From: Motilibacter rhizosphaerae
Lineage (GTDB): Bacteria > Actinomycetota > Actinomycetes > Motilibacterales > Motilibacteraceae
Direction: 5' to 3'
Assembly: GCF_004216915.1 (NCBI RefSeq)
Contig: NZ_SGXD01000004.1
Span: forward strand, 124,001-188,000
Length of the DNA stretch: 64,000 nucleotides
In this document: piece after piece, positions 37,934 to 49,616 of the stretch
How positions within the stretch are numbered: position 1 is the first letter of the stretch
Layout: each line of letters starts with the position of its first letter
Notes under the pieces: model-generated
Told to the model about the DNA's origin: nothing
The model's database searches: none
The model's input: only the letters and a program-made list of their open reading frames with translations
Program-made: the position numbers and the translations under genes

Positions 37934-40000
37934 TCACCCCGGCAGACCCGACCGGACGGGCTGCGGGTGGAGCATCCCACTCCCGTCCGCGCCCTCCTCG
38001 GCCGCGTCCCCCTCGGCCAGCGGCGCGGGGGTCGCACCCGGCTCGTGCAGCGCGGAGACGACGGCCGCCGCGAGGACGGGGCCGAAGCCCGGCAGCGTCG
38101 CGACCTCCTCCGCCGTGGCCTCCCGCAGCCGCTTGACCGAGCCGAAGTGGCGCAGCAGCGCCTTGCGCCGGGCCTCCCCCAGCCCCGGCACCCCGTCGAG
38201 CGCGCTGACGCGCACGGCCTTGGAGCGCCGCTGCCGGTGGTACGTGATGGCGAAGCGGTGCGCCTCGTCGCGCACGCGCTGGAGGAGGTAGAGCCCCTCG
38301 CTCGTGCGCGGGAGGATCACCGGCGCGTCGTCGTCGGGGAGCCACACCTCCTCGAGCCGCTTGGCCAGGCCGCAGACGGCGACGTCGTCGATGCCGAGCT
38401 CGTCGAGCGCGCGTTGCGCCGCCGCGACCTGCGGCGGGCCGCCGTCGACGACGACGAGCTGCGGGGCGTAGGCGAACTTGCGCGGACGCCCGGTCTCGGG
38501 GTCGATGCCGGCCGGCACCTCCGCGGCGGGCGCGCCGTGCTGCTCGGCGAGCTCCTCGCCGGCCCCCGCCTCGACGAGCACGCCGGCCTCGCCCGTGGAC
38601 TCCCGCGCCTCGAGGTAGCGCCGGAAGCGGCGGGTGATGACCTCGTGCATGGAGGCGACGTCGTCGGACTGCCCGGCCACGCCGCGGATGGCGAAGCGGC
38701 GGTACTCGGACTTGCGCGCCAGGCCGTCCTCGAAGACCACCATCGAGGCCACGATCTCCTCGCCCTGGTGGTGCGAGACGTCGTAGCACTCGATCCGCAG
38801 CGGGGCCTCGTCGAGCCCGAGCGCCTCCTGGACCTCCTGCAGGGCCCGCCCGCGGGTGGTGAGGTCGCTGGCCCGCTTGGTCTTGTGCAGCGCGAGGGCC
38901 TGCGCCGCGTTGCGCGCGACGGTCTCGAGCAGGGCGCGCTTGTCGCCGCGCTGCGGCACGCGCAGCTCGGCGCGCGCGCCGCGGGCGAGCCGGAGGATCT
39001 CCTGCACCAGCTCGGCGTCCTCGGGGAGCGCCGGCACGAGCACCTCGCGCGGGACCTCGTTGCCGCCGTCGAGGTAGAACTGCTCGACGAACCGCTCGAC
39101 GAGCCCGCCGGTGTCGACCTCCTCCACCTTGTCGACGACGAAGCCGCGCTGCCCGCGGACGCGGCCGCCGCGGACGTGGAAGACCTGGACGGCCGCCTCG
39201 AGCTCGTCCTCGGCGAAGGCGATGACGTCGGCGTCGGTGGCGTCGGGCAGGACGACCGCGCTCTTCTCCATGGCGCGGGTCAGCGCGCCGATGTCGTCGC
39301 GCAGGCGCGCCGCCCGCTCGTACGCCATCTCGGCGGCGGCCTCCTGCATCTGCCGCTCGAGGCGCCTGGTGAACTTGGCCGTGGAGCCGGCCATGAAGTC
39401 GCAGAAGTCCTCGACGATCGCGCGGTGCTCCTCCGCGCTCACCTTGCCGACGCAGGGCGCGGAGCACTTCTCGATGTAGCCGAGCAGGCACGGCCGGCCG
39501 ACCTGCTCGGCGCGCTTGAACACCCCCGCGCTGCAGGTACGGGCCGGGAAGACCCGCAGCAGCAGGTCGAGCGTCTCGCGGATGGCCCAGGCGTGGGCGT
39601 ACGGGCCGAAGTAGCGCACGCCCTTGCGCTTCGGCCCGCGCATGACGAGCAGCCGCGGGAACTCCTCGTGGAGCGTGACGGCGAGGCTGGGGTAGGACTT
39701 GTCGTCGCGGTACTTGACGTTGAAGCGCGGGTCGAACTCCTTGATCCAGCTGTACTCCAGCTGGAGCGCCTCGACCTCGGTGGCGACGACGGTCCACTCG
39801 ACGCTGGCCGCCGTCGTCACCATCGTCGCGGTGCGCGGGTGGAGCTGGAGCAGGTCCTGGAAGTAGTTGTTCAGCCTGTTGCGCAGGCTCTTCGCCTTGC
39901 CGACGTAGATGACCCGGCCCTGCTCGTCACGGAACTTGTAGACCCCAGGGGAGTCCGGGACCTCCCCCGTGCGGGGGCGGTAGGTCGAGGGGTCCGCCAC
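37934..40000 (-). CDS. uvrC: UvrC excinuclease subunit
   Basis: The 688-residue protein is UvrC: N-terminal GIY-YIG nuclease ([25 protein letters not shown]), a UVR motif ([23 protein letters not shown] near residue 210), the RNase H-like C-terminal nuclease with [25 protein letters not shown], and two helix-hairpin-helix motifs ([20 protein letters not shown] and [14 protein letters not shown]). It makes both incisions in nucleotide excision repair. The GTG start at 40000 lies six bases after a TAGCAT, with no ribosome binding site, so it may be leaderless. A 40-residue tail follows the last motif. Confidence 0.96.
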   Translation of the reverse strand: MADPSTYRPRTGEVPDSPGVYKFRDEQGRVIYVGKAKSLRNRLNNYFQDLLQLHPRTATMVTTAASVEWTVVATEVEALQLEYSWIKEFDPRFNVKYRDDKSYPSLAVTLHEEFPRLLVMRGPKRKGVRYFGPYAHAWAIRETLDLLLRVFPARTCSAGVFKRAEQVGRPCLLGYIEKCSAPCVGKVSAEEHRAIVEDFCDFMAGSTAKFTRRLERQMQEAAAEMAYERAARLRDDIGALTRAMEKSAVVLPDATDADVIAFAEDELEAAVQVFHVRGGRVRGQRGFVVDKVEEVDTGGLVERFVEQFYLDGGNEVPREVLVPALPEDAELVQEILRLARGARAELRVPQRGDKRALLETVARNAAQALALHKTKRASDLTTRGRALQEVQEALGLDEAPLRIECYDVSHHQGEEIVASMVVFEDGLARKSEYRRFAIRGVAGQSDDVASMHEVITRRFRRYLEARESTGEAGVLVEAGAGEELAEQHGAPAAEVPAGIDPETGRPRKFAYAPQLVVVDGGPPQVAAAQRALDELGIDDVAVCGLAKRLEEVWLPDDDAPVILPRTSEGLYLLQRVRDEAHRFAITYHRQRRSKAVRVSALDGVPGLGEARRKALLRHFGSVKRLREATAEEVATLPGFGPVLAAAVVSALHEPGATPAPLAEGDAAEEGADGSGMLHPQPVRSGLPG

Positions 40001-40006
40001 GGCTCG

Positions 40007-40012
40007 ATGCTA
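40007..40012 (-). promoter_or_regulatory. -10 element of uvrC (leaderless start)
   Basis: On the minus strand TAGCAT stands six bases before the GTG of uvrC, the same arrangement as in uvrB. A match to the damage-promoter -35 (TTGTCRGTG) is absent here, unlike uvrA and uvrB. Confidence 0.45.
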
Positions 40013-40040
40013 CGTCCGGCTGGTCGTGTGGCAGCGCGGG

Positions 40041-42932
<2,892 letters not shown>

Positions 42933-43012
42933 GGCTCCCCTTCGCTGGCGTGTCACTGGCGTGGTGCGGCTCTCCCCGAGGGGCGCGGACGCGCACCCCG
43001 GGGCACCCCGCC

Positions 43013-43035
43013 ATGCTAGGTGGCCCCACCGACAC
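43013..43035 (-). promoter_or_regulatory. DNA-damage (RecA-NDp/PafBC-type) promoter of uvrA
   Basis: On the minus strand GTGTCGGTG, then exactly eight bases, then TAGCAT. This matches the actinobacterial RecA-independent damage promoter TTGTCRGTG-N8-TANNNT, activated by PafBC, at eight of nine -35 positions and at all fixed -10 positions. It would start transcription near 43006, leaving about 75 bases of leader. Confidence 0.7.
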
Positions 43036-43062
43036 AGTGCCGAGCGAAGAACCGGAGCCCCC

Positions 43063-43719
43063 GTGAGCGAGCCCGCCGAGACCCCCGTGACCGGCACCGA
43101 CCTCGTCCTCGGGACGCTCGCGGTGACCGGGCTGTCCGTCGGCGCGACGGACAACGACGCGTACCTCCTGCGCTGCCGCGCGTCGGGCGCGACGCTGCTC
43201 GTCGACGCCGCCGCCGAGGCGGAGCGGCTCCTCCGGCTCGTCGGCGACCTGGCAGGGGGACGGCTCGACGGCGTGCTGACGACCCACCGGCACCACGACC
43301 ACTGGGGCGCCCTGGCGCAGCTCGTGCAGGCGACCGGCACCACGACGTACGCCGGGGCGGCCGACGCCGACGCGATCGGGGTCCGCACCGACGTCCGGCT
43401 CGGCCACGGCGACCTCGTGCGCGTCGGGGAGGCCGAGGTGCGCGTCGTCGCCCTGCCCGGGCACACCCCGGGCTCGGTCGCGGTGCTCCTCGAGCCGGAG
43501 TCCGACGCTCCCGTCGTGCTCACCGGCGACGCGCTCTTCCCCGGGGGCGTGGGCCGCACCGGCTCGCCCGAGGAGTTCACCAGCGCGTACGACGCGGTGG
43601 TCCGCGAGCTGTTCGATCAGCTCCCGGACGCCACGCGCGTCCTGCCGGGGCACGGGCTGCCGACGACCCTGGGCGCCGAGCGCCCGAGCCTGCCGGAGTG
43701 GCGCGCCCGCGGCTGGTAG
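43063..43719 (+). CDS. MBL-fold metallo-hydrolase (glyoxalase II-like)
   Basis: The 218-residue protein has the metallo-beta-lactamase fold metal site THRHHDHWG, the [15 protein letters not shown] motif, [14 protein letters not shown] and PGHG near the C-terminus, all typical of glyoxalase II/hydroxyacylglutathione-hydrolase-like proteins. Such a gene usually stands beside uvrA in actinobacteria. Its substrate is unknown; in mycothiol-making bacteria it may act on mycothiol thioesters. GTG start with GGAGCCCCC upstream. It converges on the polyol dehydrogenase gene with two bases between. Confidence 0.85.
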   Translation: MSEPAETPVTGTDLVLGTLAVTGLSVGATDNDAYLLRCRASGATLLVDAAAEAERLLRLVGDLAGGRLDGVLTTHRHHDHWGALAQLVQATGTTTYAGAADADAIGVRTDVRLGHGDLVRVGEAEVRVVALPGHTPGSVAVLLEPESDAPVVLTGDALFPGGVGRTGSPEEFTSAYDAVVRELFDQLPDATRVLPGHGLPTTLGAERPSLPEWRARGW

Positions 43720-43721
43720 GC

Positions 43722-45212
43722 CTACTCCCCCGCGCCGGACTCGAGCGACTCCAGCGTGGCCCGCGCGCCCTTCGCGTGGAGCGACTCCAGCACCGCGAGG
43801 TACGCCGCCCGGAAGCGCTCGTCGTCGACCAGGTCGCCGAACAGCGCCCGGTTCTCGACGAACGCCAGCGGTTCGTCGTGCTGGCGGCGGGCGGTCTCGA
43901 CCAGCACGTCGCGCAGCCGGTCCACGACCTCGATCGGCTGGCCCTGCTCGTCGACGGCCTCGGCGTACCTCGCCCAGCTGGCGACGACGGCGATGGCGCG
44001 GACCGGCACCGCGCCCGCGGCGAGCCGCTCGCGCACGACGGGGAGCAGCCACTTCGGGATCCGGTCGGAGCTCTCGGCGCACAGCCGGGGCACCGTGTCG
44101 CGCACCTCGGCGTTGGAGAACCGCTCGACCAGCTGGGTCTTGTAGTCGTCGAGGTCGATGCCCGGCACCGGCCGCAGCGTCGGCGTGCCCTCCTCGTCCA
44201 TGTAGGCCCGCAGGAAGCGCGCGAAGAGCGGGTCGCGGGCGACGTCGTGCACGAGCCGGTAGCCCGCGAGGTAGCCGAAGTAGCACAGCGCCTGGTGGCT
44301 CGCGTTGAGCAGGCGGAGCTTCATGAGCTCGTACGGCTCGACGTCCTCGACGAGCTGCACGCCCGCGTCCTGCAGCGGCGGCCGGCCCAGGGGGAAGGCG
44401 TCCTCGAGCACCCACTGCGTGAACGGCTCGCAGACGACCGGCCAACCGTCCGCGATGCCGAAGCGCTCGGCCACCTCCGCGCGGTCGTCGTCCGTCGTCG
44501 CGGGGGTGATGCGGTCGACCATGCAGGACGGGAAGCGCACCTCCTGCTCGATCCAGTCCGCCAGCTCCGGGTCGCGCAGCCGTGCGAACGCCGTGAACAT
44601 CCGGTGCGCCACCTCGCCGTTGCCCTGGATGTTGTCGCAGGACATCACCGTGAACGGCGGGATGCCGCGGTCGCGGCGCCTCCGCAGGCCCTCCGTCACG
44701 AGCCCGAAGACCGTACGCGGCACCGCCCCGGGCTCGAGGTCGGCCATCACCCCGGGGTTGCCGGCGTCGAACTCGCCGGTCACGTGGTGGAAGTTGTAGC
44801 CGCCCTCGGTGATCGTGAGGGAGACGATGCGCACCTCGGGCGAGGCGAGCCTCTCCACGACGGCCCCGGGGTCGTCGGGGGCGAACAGGTAGTCGACGAG
44901 CGAGCCGATGACCCGCGGCTCGTACGTGCCGTCCGGGTGCTTGACGACGAGGGTGTAGAGGAAGTCCTGCGCTGCCAGGACATCGCGCATCCGCTCGTCG
45001 TGCGGGAGGACCCCGACGCCGCAGATCCCCCAGTCCCGCGCCTCCCCCTGCTCCATGAGCCGGTCGAGGTACATCGCCTGGTGCGCGCGGTGGAAGCCCC
45101 CGACACCGAAGTGGACGATCCCCGCGCGCACGCGGGAGCGGTCGTAGGTCGGGACCGCCACCCCCTCGGGCGGGTCGGCGAGGACGCTGCGGTCGAGGCG
45201 GCGCGGGGTCAC
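43722..45212 (-). CDS. Mannitol 2-dehydrogenase / polyol long-chain dehydrogenase
   Basis: The 496-residue protein belongs to the polyol-specific long-chain dehydrogenases (mannitol 2-dehydrogenase, fructuronate reductase, arabinitol dehydrogenase). IVHFGVGGFHRAHQAMYLDRL is the NAD-binding N-terminus. KLRLLNASH holds the K-x4-N-x2-H catalytic set near residue 310. It oxidises a polyol such as mannitol, sorbitol or arabinitol to a ketose. The GTG overlaps the permease stop by four bases, putting it last in the uptake operon. Which polyol is not visible. Confidence 0.9.
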   Translation of the reverse strand: MTPRRLDRSVLADPPEGVAVPTYDRSRVRAGIVHFGVGGFHRAHQAMYLDRLMEQGEARDWGICGVGVLPHDERMRDVLAAQDFLYTLVVKHPDGTYEPRVIGSLVDYLFAPDDPGAVVERLASPEVRIVSLTITEGGYNFHHVTGEFDAGNPGVMADLEPGAVPRTVFGLVTEGLRRRRDRGIPPFTVMSCDNIQGNGEVAHRMFTAFARLRDPELADWIEQEVRFPSCMVDRITPATTDDDRAEVAERFGIADGWPVVCEPFTQWVLEDAFPLGRPPLQDAGVQLVEDVEPYELMKLRLLNASHQALCYFGYLAGYRLVHDVARDPLFARFLRAYMDEEGTPTLRPVPGIDLDDYKTQLVERFSNAEVRDTVPRLCAESSDRIPKWLLPVVRERLAAGAVPVRAIAVVASWARYAEAVDEQGQPIEVVDRLRDVLVETARRQHDEPLAFVENRALFGDLVDDERFRAAYLAVLESLHAKGARATLESLESGAGE

Positions 45213-46075
45213 TTGACGGCTCCGAGGGACAGGCCCTGGACCAGCTTGTCCTGGGCGGCGAACCCGGCGACCAGCACGGGGAAGGAGATGGCGCAGGCGG
45301 CCGCGCAGACCTTGGCGAGGAAGAGCCCCTGGCTCGTGACGAAGCTGGTGAGGAACACCGGCGCCGTCTGCGACACGACTCCGGTCAGCACGCGGGCGAA
45401 GAGCATCTCGTTCCAGCTGAAGATGAAGCAGATCAGCGAGGTCGCGGCGATGCCCGGCGCCGAGAGCGGCAGGATGATCCGGCGGAAGATCGCCGGCAGC
45501 GACGCACCGTCGATGGAGGCCGCCTCGAGGATCGCGACCGGCACCTCGGCGAGGAAGGAGCGCATCATCCACACGGCGATCGGCAGGTTCATCGTCGTGT
45601 AGAGCAGCACCAGCAGCCAGATGTTGTCGAGCAGGTGCACCTTCTGCGCGAAGAGGTAGATCGGCAGGAGGCCGGCCACCGCCGGCAGCATCTTCGTCGT
45701 GAGGAAGAAGAAGAGCACGTCGGACCACTTGCGCACGGGGCGGATCGACAGCGCGTACGCCGCCGGGATCGCCAGCGCGAGCACGAGGACCGTGGAGCCG
45801 ATGCTCGCGGTCGCCGAGTTGATGAGCGAGGGCCACGGGCTCGTACCGGTGGAGGCACCGAAGAACTCGCGGTAGCCCTGCAGGGTCAGCTTCGCGCCCA
45901 GTGACGGCGGGTTGGTGGCGGCGTCGGACTCGGTGTGGAAGGACGTGAGGACCATCCACGCGACGGGCGCGAAGAACAGCAGCCCCAGGACCCAGGCGAG
46001 CAGGCCGAGCAGCGGGCTCCCGCCCCGGCGGGGGCGCCGGCGGCGGGCGACCGGCACCGTGACGACGGCGGTCAT
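45209..46075 (-). CDS. CUT1 ABC permease (MtlG-like)
   Basis: The 288-residue protein has six membrane segments and the EAA loop LEAASIDGASLPAIFRRIILP, as in MalG/MtlG sugar permeases. SGPW-like MLPAVAGLLPIYLFAQKV is another family feature. It forms the membrane channel with the next-upstream gene. ATG start after the overlap with that gene's stop. No ATPase gene is near. Confidence 0.92.
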   Translation of the reverse strand: MTAVVTVPVARRRRPRRGGSPLLGLLAWVLGLLFFAPVAWMVLTSFHTESDAATNPPSLGAKLTLQGYREFFGASTGTSPWPSLINSATASIGSTVLVLALAIPAAYALSIRPVRKWSDVLFFFLTTKMLPAVAGLLPIYLFAQKVHLLDNIWLLVLLYTTMNLPIAVWMMRSFLAEVPVAILEAASIDGASLPAIFRRIILPLSAPGIAATSLICFIFSWNEMLFARVLTGVVSQTAPVFLTSFVTSQGLFLAKVCAAACAISFPVLVAGFAAQDKLVQGLSLGAVK

Positions 46076-47040
46076 GACTCCTCCCGGAGCAGGCTGGAGA
46101 TCTGGCGCAGCGCGAACGTGGCGATGACGATCGACCCGAAGACGACGATGACGCCGTTGGCAGAGGCCTGCCCGTAGTCGTGCGCCTGGTAGAAGGTCTC
46201 GTAGATCGTGTAGGGCAGGTTCGCGGTGCCGAGCCCGCCGGAGGTGAGCGTGAAGACGGCGTCGAAGTTCTGCACGACGTAGATGCAGCCGAGCAGAGCG
46301 GCCAGCTCGAGGTAGCGCCGCAGGTGCGGCAGGGTGATGAAGCGGAACACCTGCCACGCACCGGCACCGTCGACGCGAGCCGCCTCATAGACGTCGAGGG
46401 GCCGGGACTGGAGGCCGGCCAGCAGGATCAGCATCATGAACGGCGTCCACTGCCACACCAGGGCGGCCTCGACGGCGAGCTTGGGCGTCCCCCCGATCCA
46501 GTCGGGCTGGGGTGGCGAGTCCGAGCCGAACAGGCTCCACAGCCAGTGCAGGCCGCCGTTGAGCAGGCCGTACTCCGGGTTGTAGAGCGCGTGCTTCCAC
46601 AGCAGCGCGGCGGCGACCGGCACCACGAGGAACGGCGCGATGAGGATCGTGCGGACGAAGCCGCGGCCGAAGAACGCGCGGTCCAGGAGCAGGGCGAGGC
46701 CGAGCCCGATGAGCAGGCTGACCAGCACCACGCTCACGGTCAGCACGATCGTCGTGATGATCGACGAGCGCAGCGTCGCGTCCTGGAAGGCGTTGACGTA
46801 GTTGTGCAGGCCGCTGAAGCCCTTGTCGTCCGGGTAGAGCGCGTTCCAGCGCATCAGCGAGATGACGAGCGTGGCGACGAACGGCAGCTGGGTGACGACG
46901 ACGAGGTAGACCAGCGCCGGCAGGAGGGGGGCACGGCGTGCCCAGTCCCTGCGGGACCGCCAGCCCTGCTGCGAGGTCCGGCCCGGGGCCGGGGCGGGCC
47001 GCGAGGCCCGCCCCGACGCCGGGAGCTGCACGGTGCTCAT
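46072..47040 (-). CDS. CUT1 ABC permease (MtlF-like)
   Basis: The 322-residue protein has a polar N-terminus of about 35 residues, six membrane segments, and the EAA loop VYEAARVDGAGAWQVFRFITLPHL of MalF-type permeases. It is the partner of the following permease. ATG start at 47040, 34 bases after the binding-protein gene and with GAAGGAC upstream. Its stop overlaps the next start by four bases. Confidence 0.92.
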   Translation of the reverse strand: MSTVQLPASGRASRPAPAPGRTSQQGWRSRRDWARRAPLLPALVYLVVVTQLPFVATLVISLMRWNALYPDDKGFSGLHNYVNAFQDATLRSSIITTIVLTVSVVLVSLLIGLGLALLLDRAFFGRGFVRTILIAPFLVVPVAAALLWKHALYNPEYGLLNGGLHWLWSLFGSDSPPQPDWIGGTPKLAVEAALVWQWTPFMMLILLAGLQSRPLDVYEAARVDGAGAWQVFRFITLPHLRRYLELAALLGCIYVVQNFDAVFTLTSGGLGTANLPYTIYETFYQAHDYGQASANGVIVVFGSIVIATFALRQISSLLREES

Positions 47041-47074
47041 GTGCAGTCCTTCCGCTGTGGTGTCGGCAGTACGG

Positions 47075-48448
47075 TCACTTGCCGGCGTACTTGTCGGCGA
47101 CCTTCTGCGCTTCGGACTGCCCGCTCTTCAGTGCCGCCGAGACGCTGGTCTTGCCGGCGATCGCAGAGCTGATGGACTGGGAGACCGTCGTGCCGAGGGC
47201 GCTGAACTCCGGGATGTCGACGAACTGGATGCCTACGGTGGGGCGAGGCTGCACACCCGGGTCGGTCGGGTCGGCGCTCGCGATGGAGTCCTTGGTCTGC
47301 TGGTAGAACGCGCCCGCGGACTTCTGGTAGTCCGCGTTGTCGTACGTCGAGGCGCGCTTGCCGGCGGGCACTCGCGGCCAGCCGAGGCTCTTGCCGACGA
47401 GGTTCTCGTAGTCCTTGCCGGAGGCCCACTCGATGAACTTCGCGGCCGCGTCCTGGTGCTTCGAGGCCTTCTGCACGGCCCAGGCCCAGGTGTAGAGCCA
47501 TCCGGAGCTCTTGGTCTTCACGACGGGAGCGGGCGCGTAGCCGAGCTTCCCGGCGACGGGCGACTGCGACGACTCGAGCGTGCCGGCGGCGGAGGTCGCG
47601 TCGTACCACATGGCGACCTTGCTCTGCTCCATGTTGTTGAGGCACTCGGTGAAGCCGGACTGCGAGGCTCCGGACTCGCCGTGGGCCTTGATGAGGTTGA
47701 CGTAGAAGTTCGTCGCCTGCGCCCACTCCGGGCTGTCCAGACCGGCCTTCCAGTCCTTGGTGAACCACGTGCCGCCGAAGGTGTTGACCACGGTCGTCAG
47801 CGGGGCCATCACCTCGCCCCAGCCCGGGAGGCCGCGCAGGCAGATGCCCTTCATGCCGGGCTGCGCGCCGTCGACCTTGGCCGCGATGTCCGCCACCTGC
47901 TGCCAGGTCGGTTGCGCCGGCATCGAGACGCCCTTGGACTGCAGGACGTCCTTGCGGTACATGAGGAACGAGGACTCGCCGTAGAACGGCTCGCCGTAGA
48001 CCTTGCCGTCGACCGTGAGCGACTCGGTCATCGGCTTGAGGATGTCGTCCTGGGCGAACGTCGCGTCCTTGCTCACCGCGTCGAGCGGGGCGAGCCAGCC
48101 GTTCTTCGCGTAGAACGGGATCTCGTAGTTGCTCAGCGACGCGACGTCGTACTGGCCGGCCTGGCTGGAGAACTCCTGCGAGATCTTGTCGCGGACGTCG
48201 TTCTCCGGCAGCACGGTGTAGTTCACCTTGATGCCGGTCGACTTCGTGAAGTTGTCCGCCGTGAGCTTCTGCAGGTCGACCATCTGCGGGTTGTTCACCA
48301 TGAGGACGTTGACGACCTTGCCACCGCCACTGCCCGAGCTGCCGCCCGAACCGCCGGCACCGCCGCAGGCGGCGAGGGCGGGGACGACCGCGACCGAGAG
48401 CACCGAGAGCGCGGCCACCGAGCCGCGCGGACCTCGTGCGAAGAGCAC
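47075..48448 (-). CDS. Polyol/sugar ABC transporter binding lipoprotein
   Basis: The 457-residue protein is a family 1 solute-binding protein for sugars or polyols. The start chosen is GTG 48448 because AGGAGG lies five bases upstream and the N-terminus then gives a proper lipoprotein signal (VLFARGPRGSVAALSVL... LAACGG, Cys28). The longer frame from 48487 would put 13 polar residues before it and place the operator palindrome over its start codon. Typical features are FTKSTGIKVNYTVLPENDVRDKIS-like and the WYDATSAAG region. It leads the operon with two permeases and the dehydrogenase; ligand mannitol, sorbitol or arabinitol is inferred. Confidence 0.88.
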   Translation of the reverse strand: MLFARGPRGSVAALSVLSVAVVPALAACGGAGGSGGSSGSGGGKVVNVLMVNNPQMVDLQKLTADNFTKSTGIKVNYTVLPENDVRDKISQEFSSQAGQYDVASLSNYEIPFYAKNGWLAPLDAVSKDATFAQDDILKPMTESLTVDGKVYGEPFYGESSFLMYRKDVLQSKGVSMPAQPTWQQVADIAAKVDGAQPGMKGICLRGLPGWGEVMAPLTTVVNTFGGTWFTKDWKAGLDSPEWAQATNFYVNLIKAHGESGASQSGFTECLNNMEQSKVAMWYDATSAAGTLESSQSPVAGKLGYAPAPVVKTKSSGWLYTWAWAVQKASKHQDAAAKFIEWASGKDYENLVGKSLGWPRVPAGKRASTYDNADYQKSAGAFYQQTKDSIASADPTDPGVQPRPTVGIQFVDIPEFSALGTTVSQSISSAIAGKTSVSAALKSGQSEAQKVADKYAGK

Positions 48449-48481
48449 CTTTGCCTCCTGGGATGAGAACAGCTCGCTCGC

Positions 48482-48493
48482 GCTCATCTGAGC
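48482..48493. promoter_or_regulatory. Operator palindrome 1 of the polyol operon
   Basis: GCTCATCTGAGC is a palindrome (GCTCA/TGAGC arms with a 2-base centre) and is the exact reverse complement of the second site at 48571-48582. It lies in the leader of the binding-protein gene, about 13-24 bases after the putative transcription start, where a bound repressor would block elongation. Confidence 0.7.
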
Positions 48494-48512
48494 AGCGAGG
48501 GCGACACCTGAG

Positions 48513-48542
48513 AGTGTTGTGCGGTTCTCCGGTGGAGGTCAA
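48513..48542 (-). promoter_or_regulatory. Putative promoter of the polyol operon
   Basis: On the minus strand TTGACC (48537-48542) is followed by 18 bases and AACACT (48513-48518), a fair -35 and a partial -10. Transcription would start near 48506. A GTGTTG/CAACAC inverted pair (48514-48519 and 48540-48545) overlaps both elements. Confidence 0.45.
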
Positions 48543-48570
48543 CACCGTGCGGCAAGATGAGCCCTAGACC

Positions 48571-48582
48571 GCTCAGATGAGC
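48571..48582. promoter_or_regulatory. Operator palindrome 2, before the SorC-family regulator
   Basis: GCTCAGATGAGC, the same palindrome as at 48482-48493. The centres are 89 bp apart. It ends one base before the regulator's ribosome binding site (AGGAAGG). A half-site GATGAGC occurs at 48556-48562. Confidence 0.7.
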
Positions 48583-48598
48583 AGGAAGGCGGAACTGC

Positions 48599-49564
48599 AT
48601 GCCGCGTCGCAGCCAGCCGGGGCCCGGCGAGCTCGTCCTCATGGCCTCGGTCGCCCGCCGGCACTACCTCGCCGGCCGGTCGAACGTCGAGATCGCCGAG
48701 GAGCTGGGGCTCAGCAGGTTCAAGGTCGCCCGTCTGCTCGACGCGGCCGTGTCCACCGGGCTCGTGCGGATCGAGATCACCTCGCCGGCGGGGGTGGACG
48801 TCGAGCTGTCCAGCCGGCTGCAGGAGGCGTACGGGCTGCGCCACGCCGTCGTCGTCGACGTCGACGACCCGCCCGTGGAGACCCTGCTGCCCGCGCTCGG
48901 CCGGGCCGCCGCCGACCTGGTGTCGGAGATCGTCACCGACGACGACGTGCTCGGCCTGGTGTGGGCACGCTCGGTCAGCGCGATGAGCGCCGCGCTGCGC
49001 GAGCTGGCGCCCTGCCCCGTCGTGCAGCTCAGCGGGGCCCTGCTGGCCCCGGGCGGCGGCGGGGACACCGGTACCGAGCTGGTGCGCAGCGTCGCCCGCG
49101 TCGGCGGAGGGCCGGCGTACTGCTTCTACGCGCCGATGATCGTCCCCGACGCGGCCACCGCCACCGCGCTGCGCCGCCAGCCCGACGTCACGCGCGCCCT
49201 CGAGCAGCTCCCCCGCGTCACGAAGGCCGTCGTGGGCGTCGGCGCCTGGGCACCCGGCTACTCCACCGTGCACGACGCGCTGCCGGAGCCCGAGCGGGCC
49301 CGGCTCTACCAGCGCGGCGTCCGCGCCGAGGTCGGCGGCAACCTGCTCGACGCCGAGGGCGGCGAGGTCGAGTCACCGCTCACCGCGCGGCTGCTCAGCG
49401 TCGGGGCGGACCAGCTGCGCCAGGTCGAGGAGGTCGTCGCCGTCGCGTACGGCGTCCCCAAGGCGGCAGCGGTGCGCGCTGCCCTGCGCAGCGGCCTCGT
49501 CCGCGGGCTCGTGACCCACCGGGCGCTCGCCGTGGCGCTGCTCGCCCTGGAAGCCGGGGCGTGA
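48599..49564 (+). CDS. SorC/DeoR-family polyol-responsive regulator
   Basis: The 321-residue protein has an N-terminal helix-turn-helix (NVEIAEELGLSRFKVARLLDAA near residue 30) and a SorC-type sugar-binding domain: VWARSVSAMSAAL, VQLSGALL, VTKAVVGVGAW and VGGNLLDAEG with the sugar-phosphate-like pocket. SorC regulators respond to phosphorylated sugars or polyols. It is divergent from the polyol operon and two identical palindromes lie between, so I infer it represses both. ATG start with AGGAAGG upstream. No phosphotransferase gene is near, so the true inducer is uncertain. Confidence 0.9.
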   Translation: MPRRSQPGPGELVLMASVARRHYLAGRSNVEIAEELGLSRFKVARLLDAAVSTGLVRIEITSPAGVDVELSSRLQEAYGLRHAVVVDVDDPPVETLLPALGRAAADLVSEIVTDDDVLGLVWARSVSAMSAALRELAPCPVVQLSGALLAPGGGGDTGTELVRSVARVGGGPAYCFYAPMIVPDAATATALRRQPDVTRALEQLPRVTKAVVGVGAWAPGYSTVHDALPEPERARLYQRGVRAEVGGNLLDAEGGEVESPLTARLLSVGADQLRQVEEVVAVAYGVPKAAAVRAALRSGLVRGLVTHRALAVALLALEAGA

Positions 49565-49604
49565 CGCCCGCAGCGGCGACGCGTGCCCGGAGGCGGGTCG
49601 CGGA

Positions 49605-49610
49605 TACCGT
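49605..49610 (+). promoter_or_regulatory. -10 element of the kinase gene (leaderless start)
   Basis: TACCGT is followed by six bases and the GTG of the phosphotransferase gene, the same spacing as at uvrB and uvrC. Confidence 0.5.
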
Positions 49611-49616
49611 GACCCG

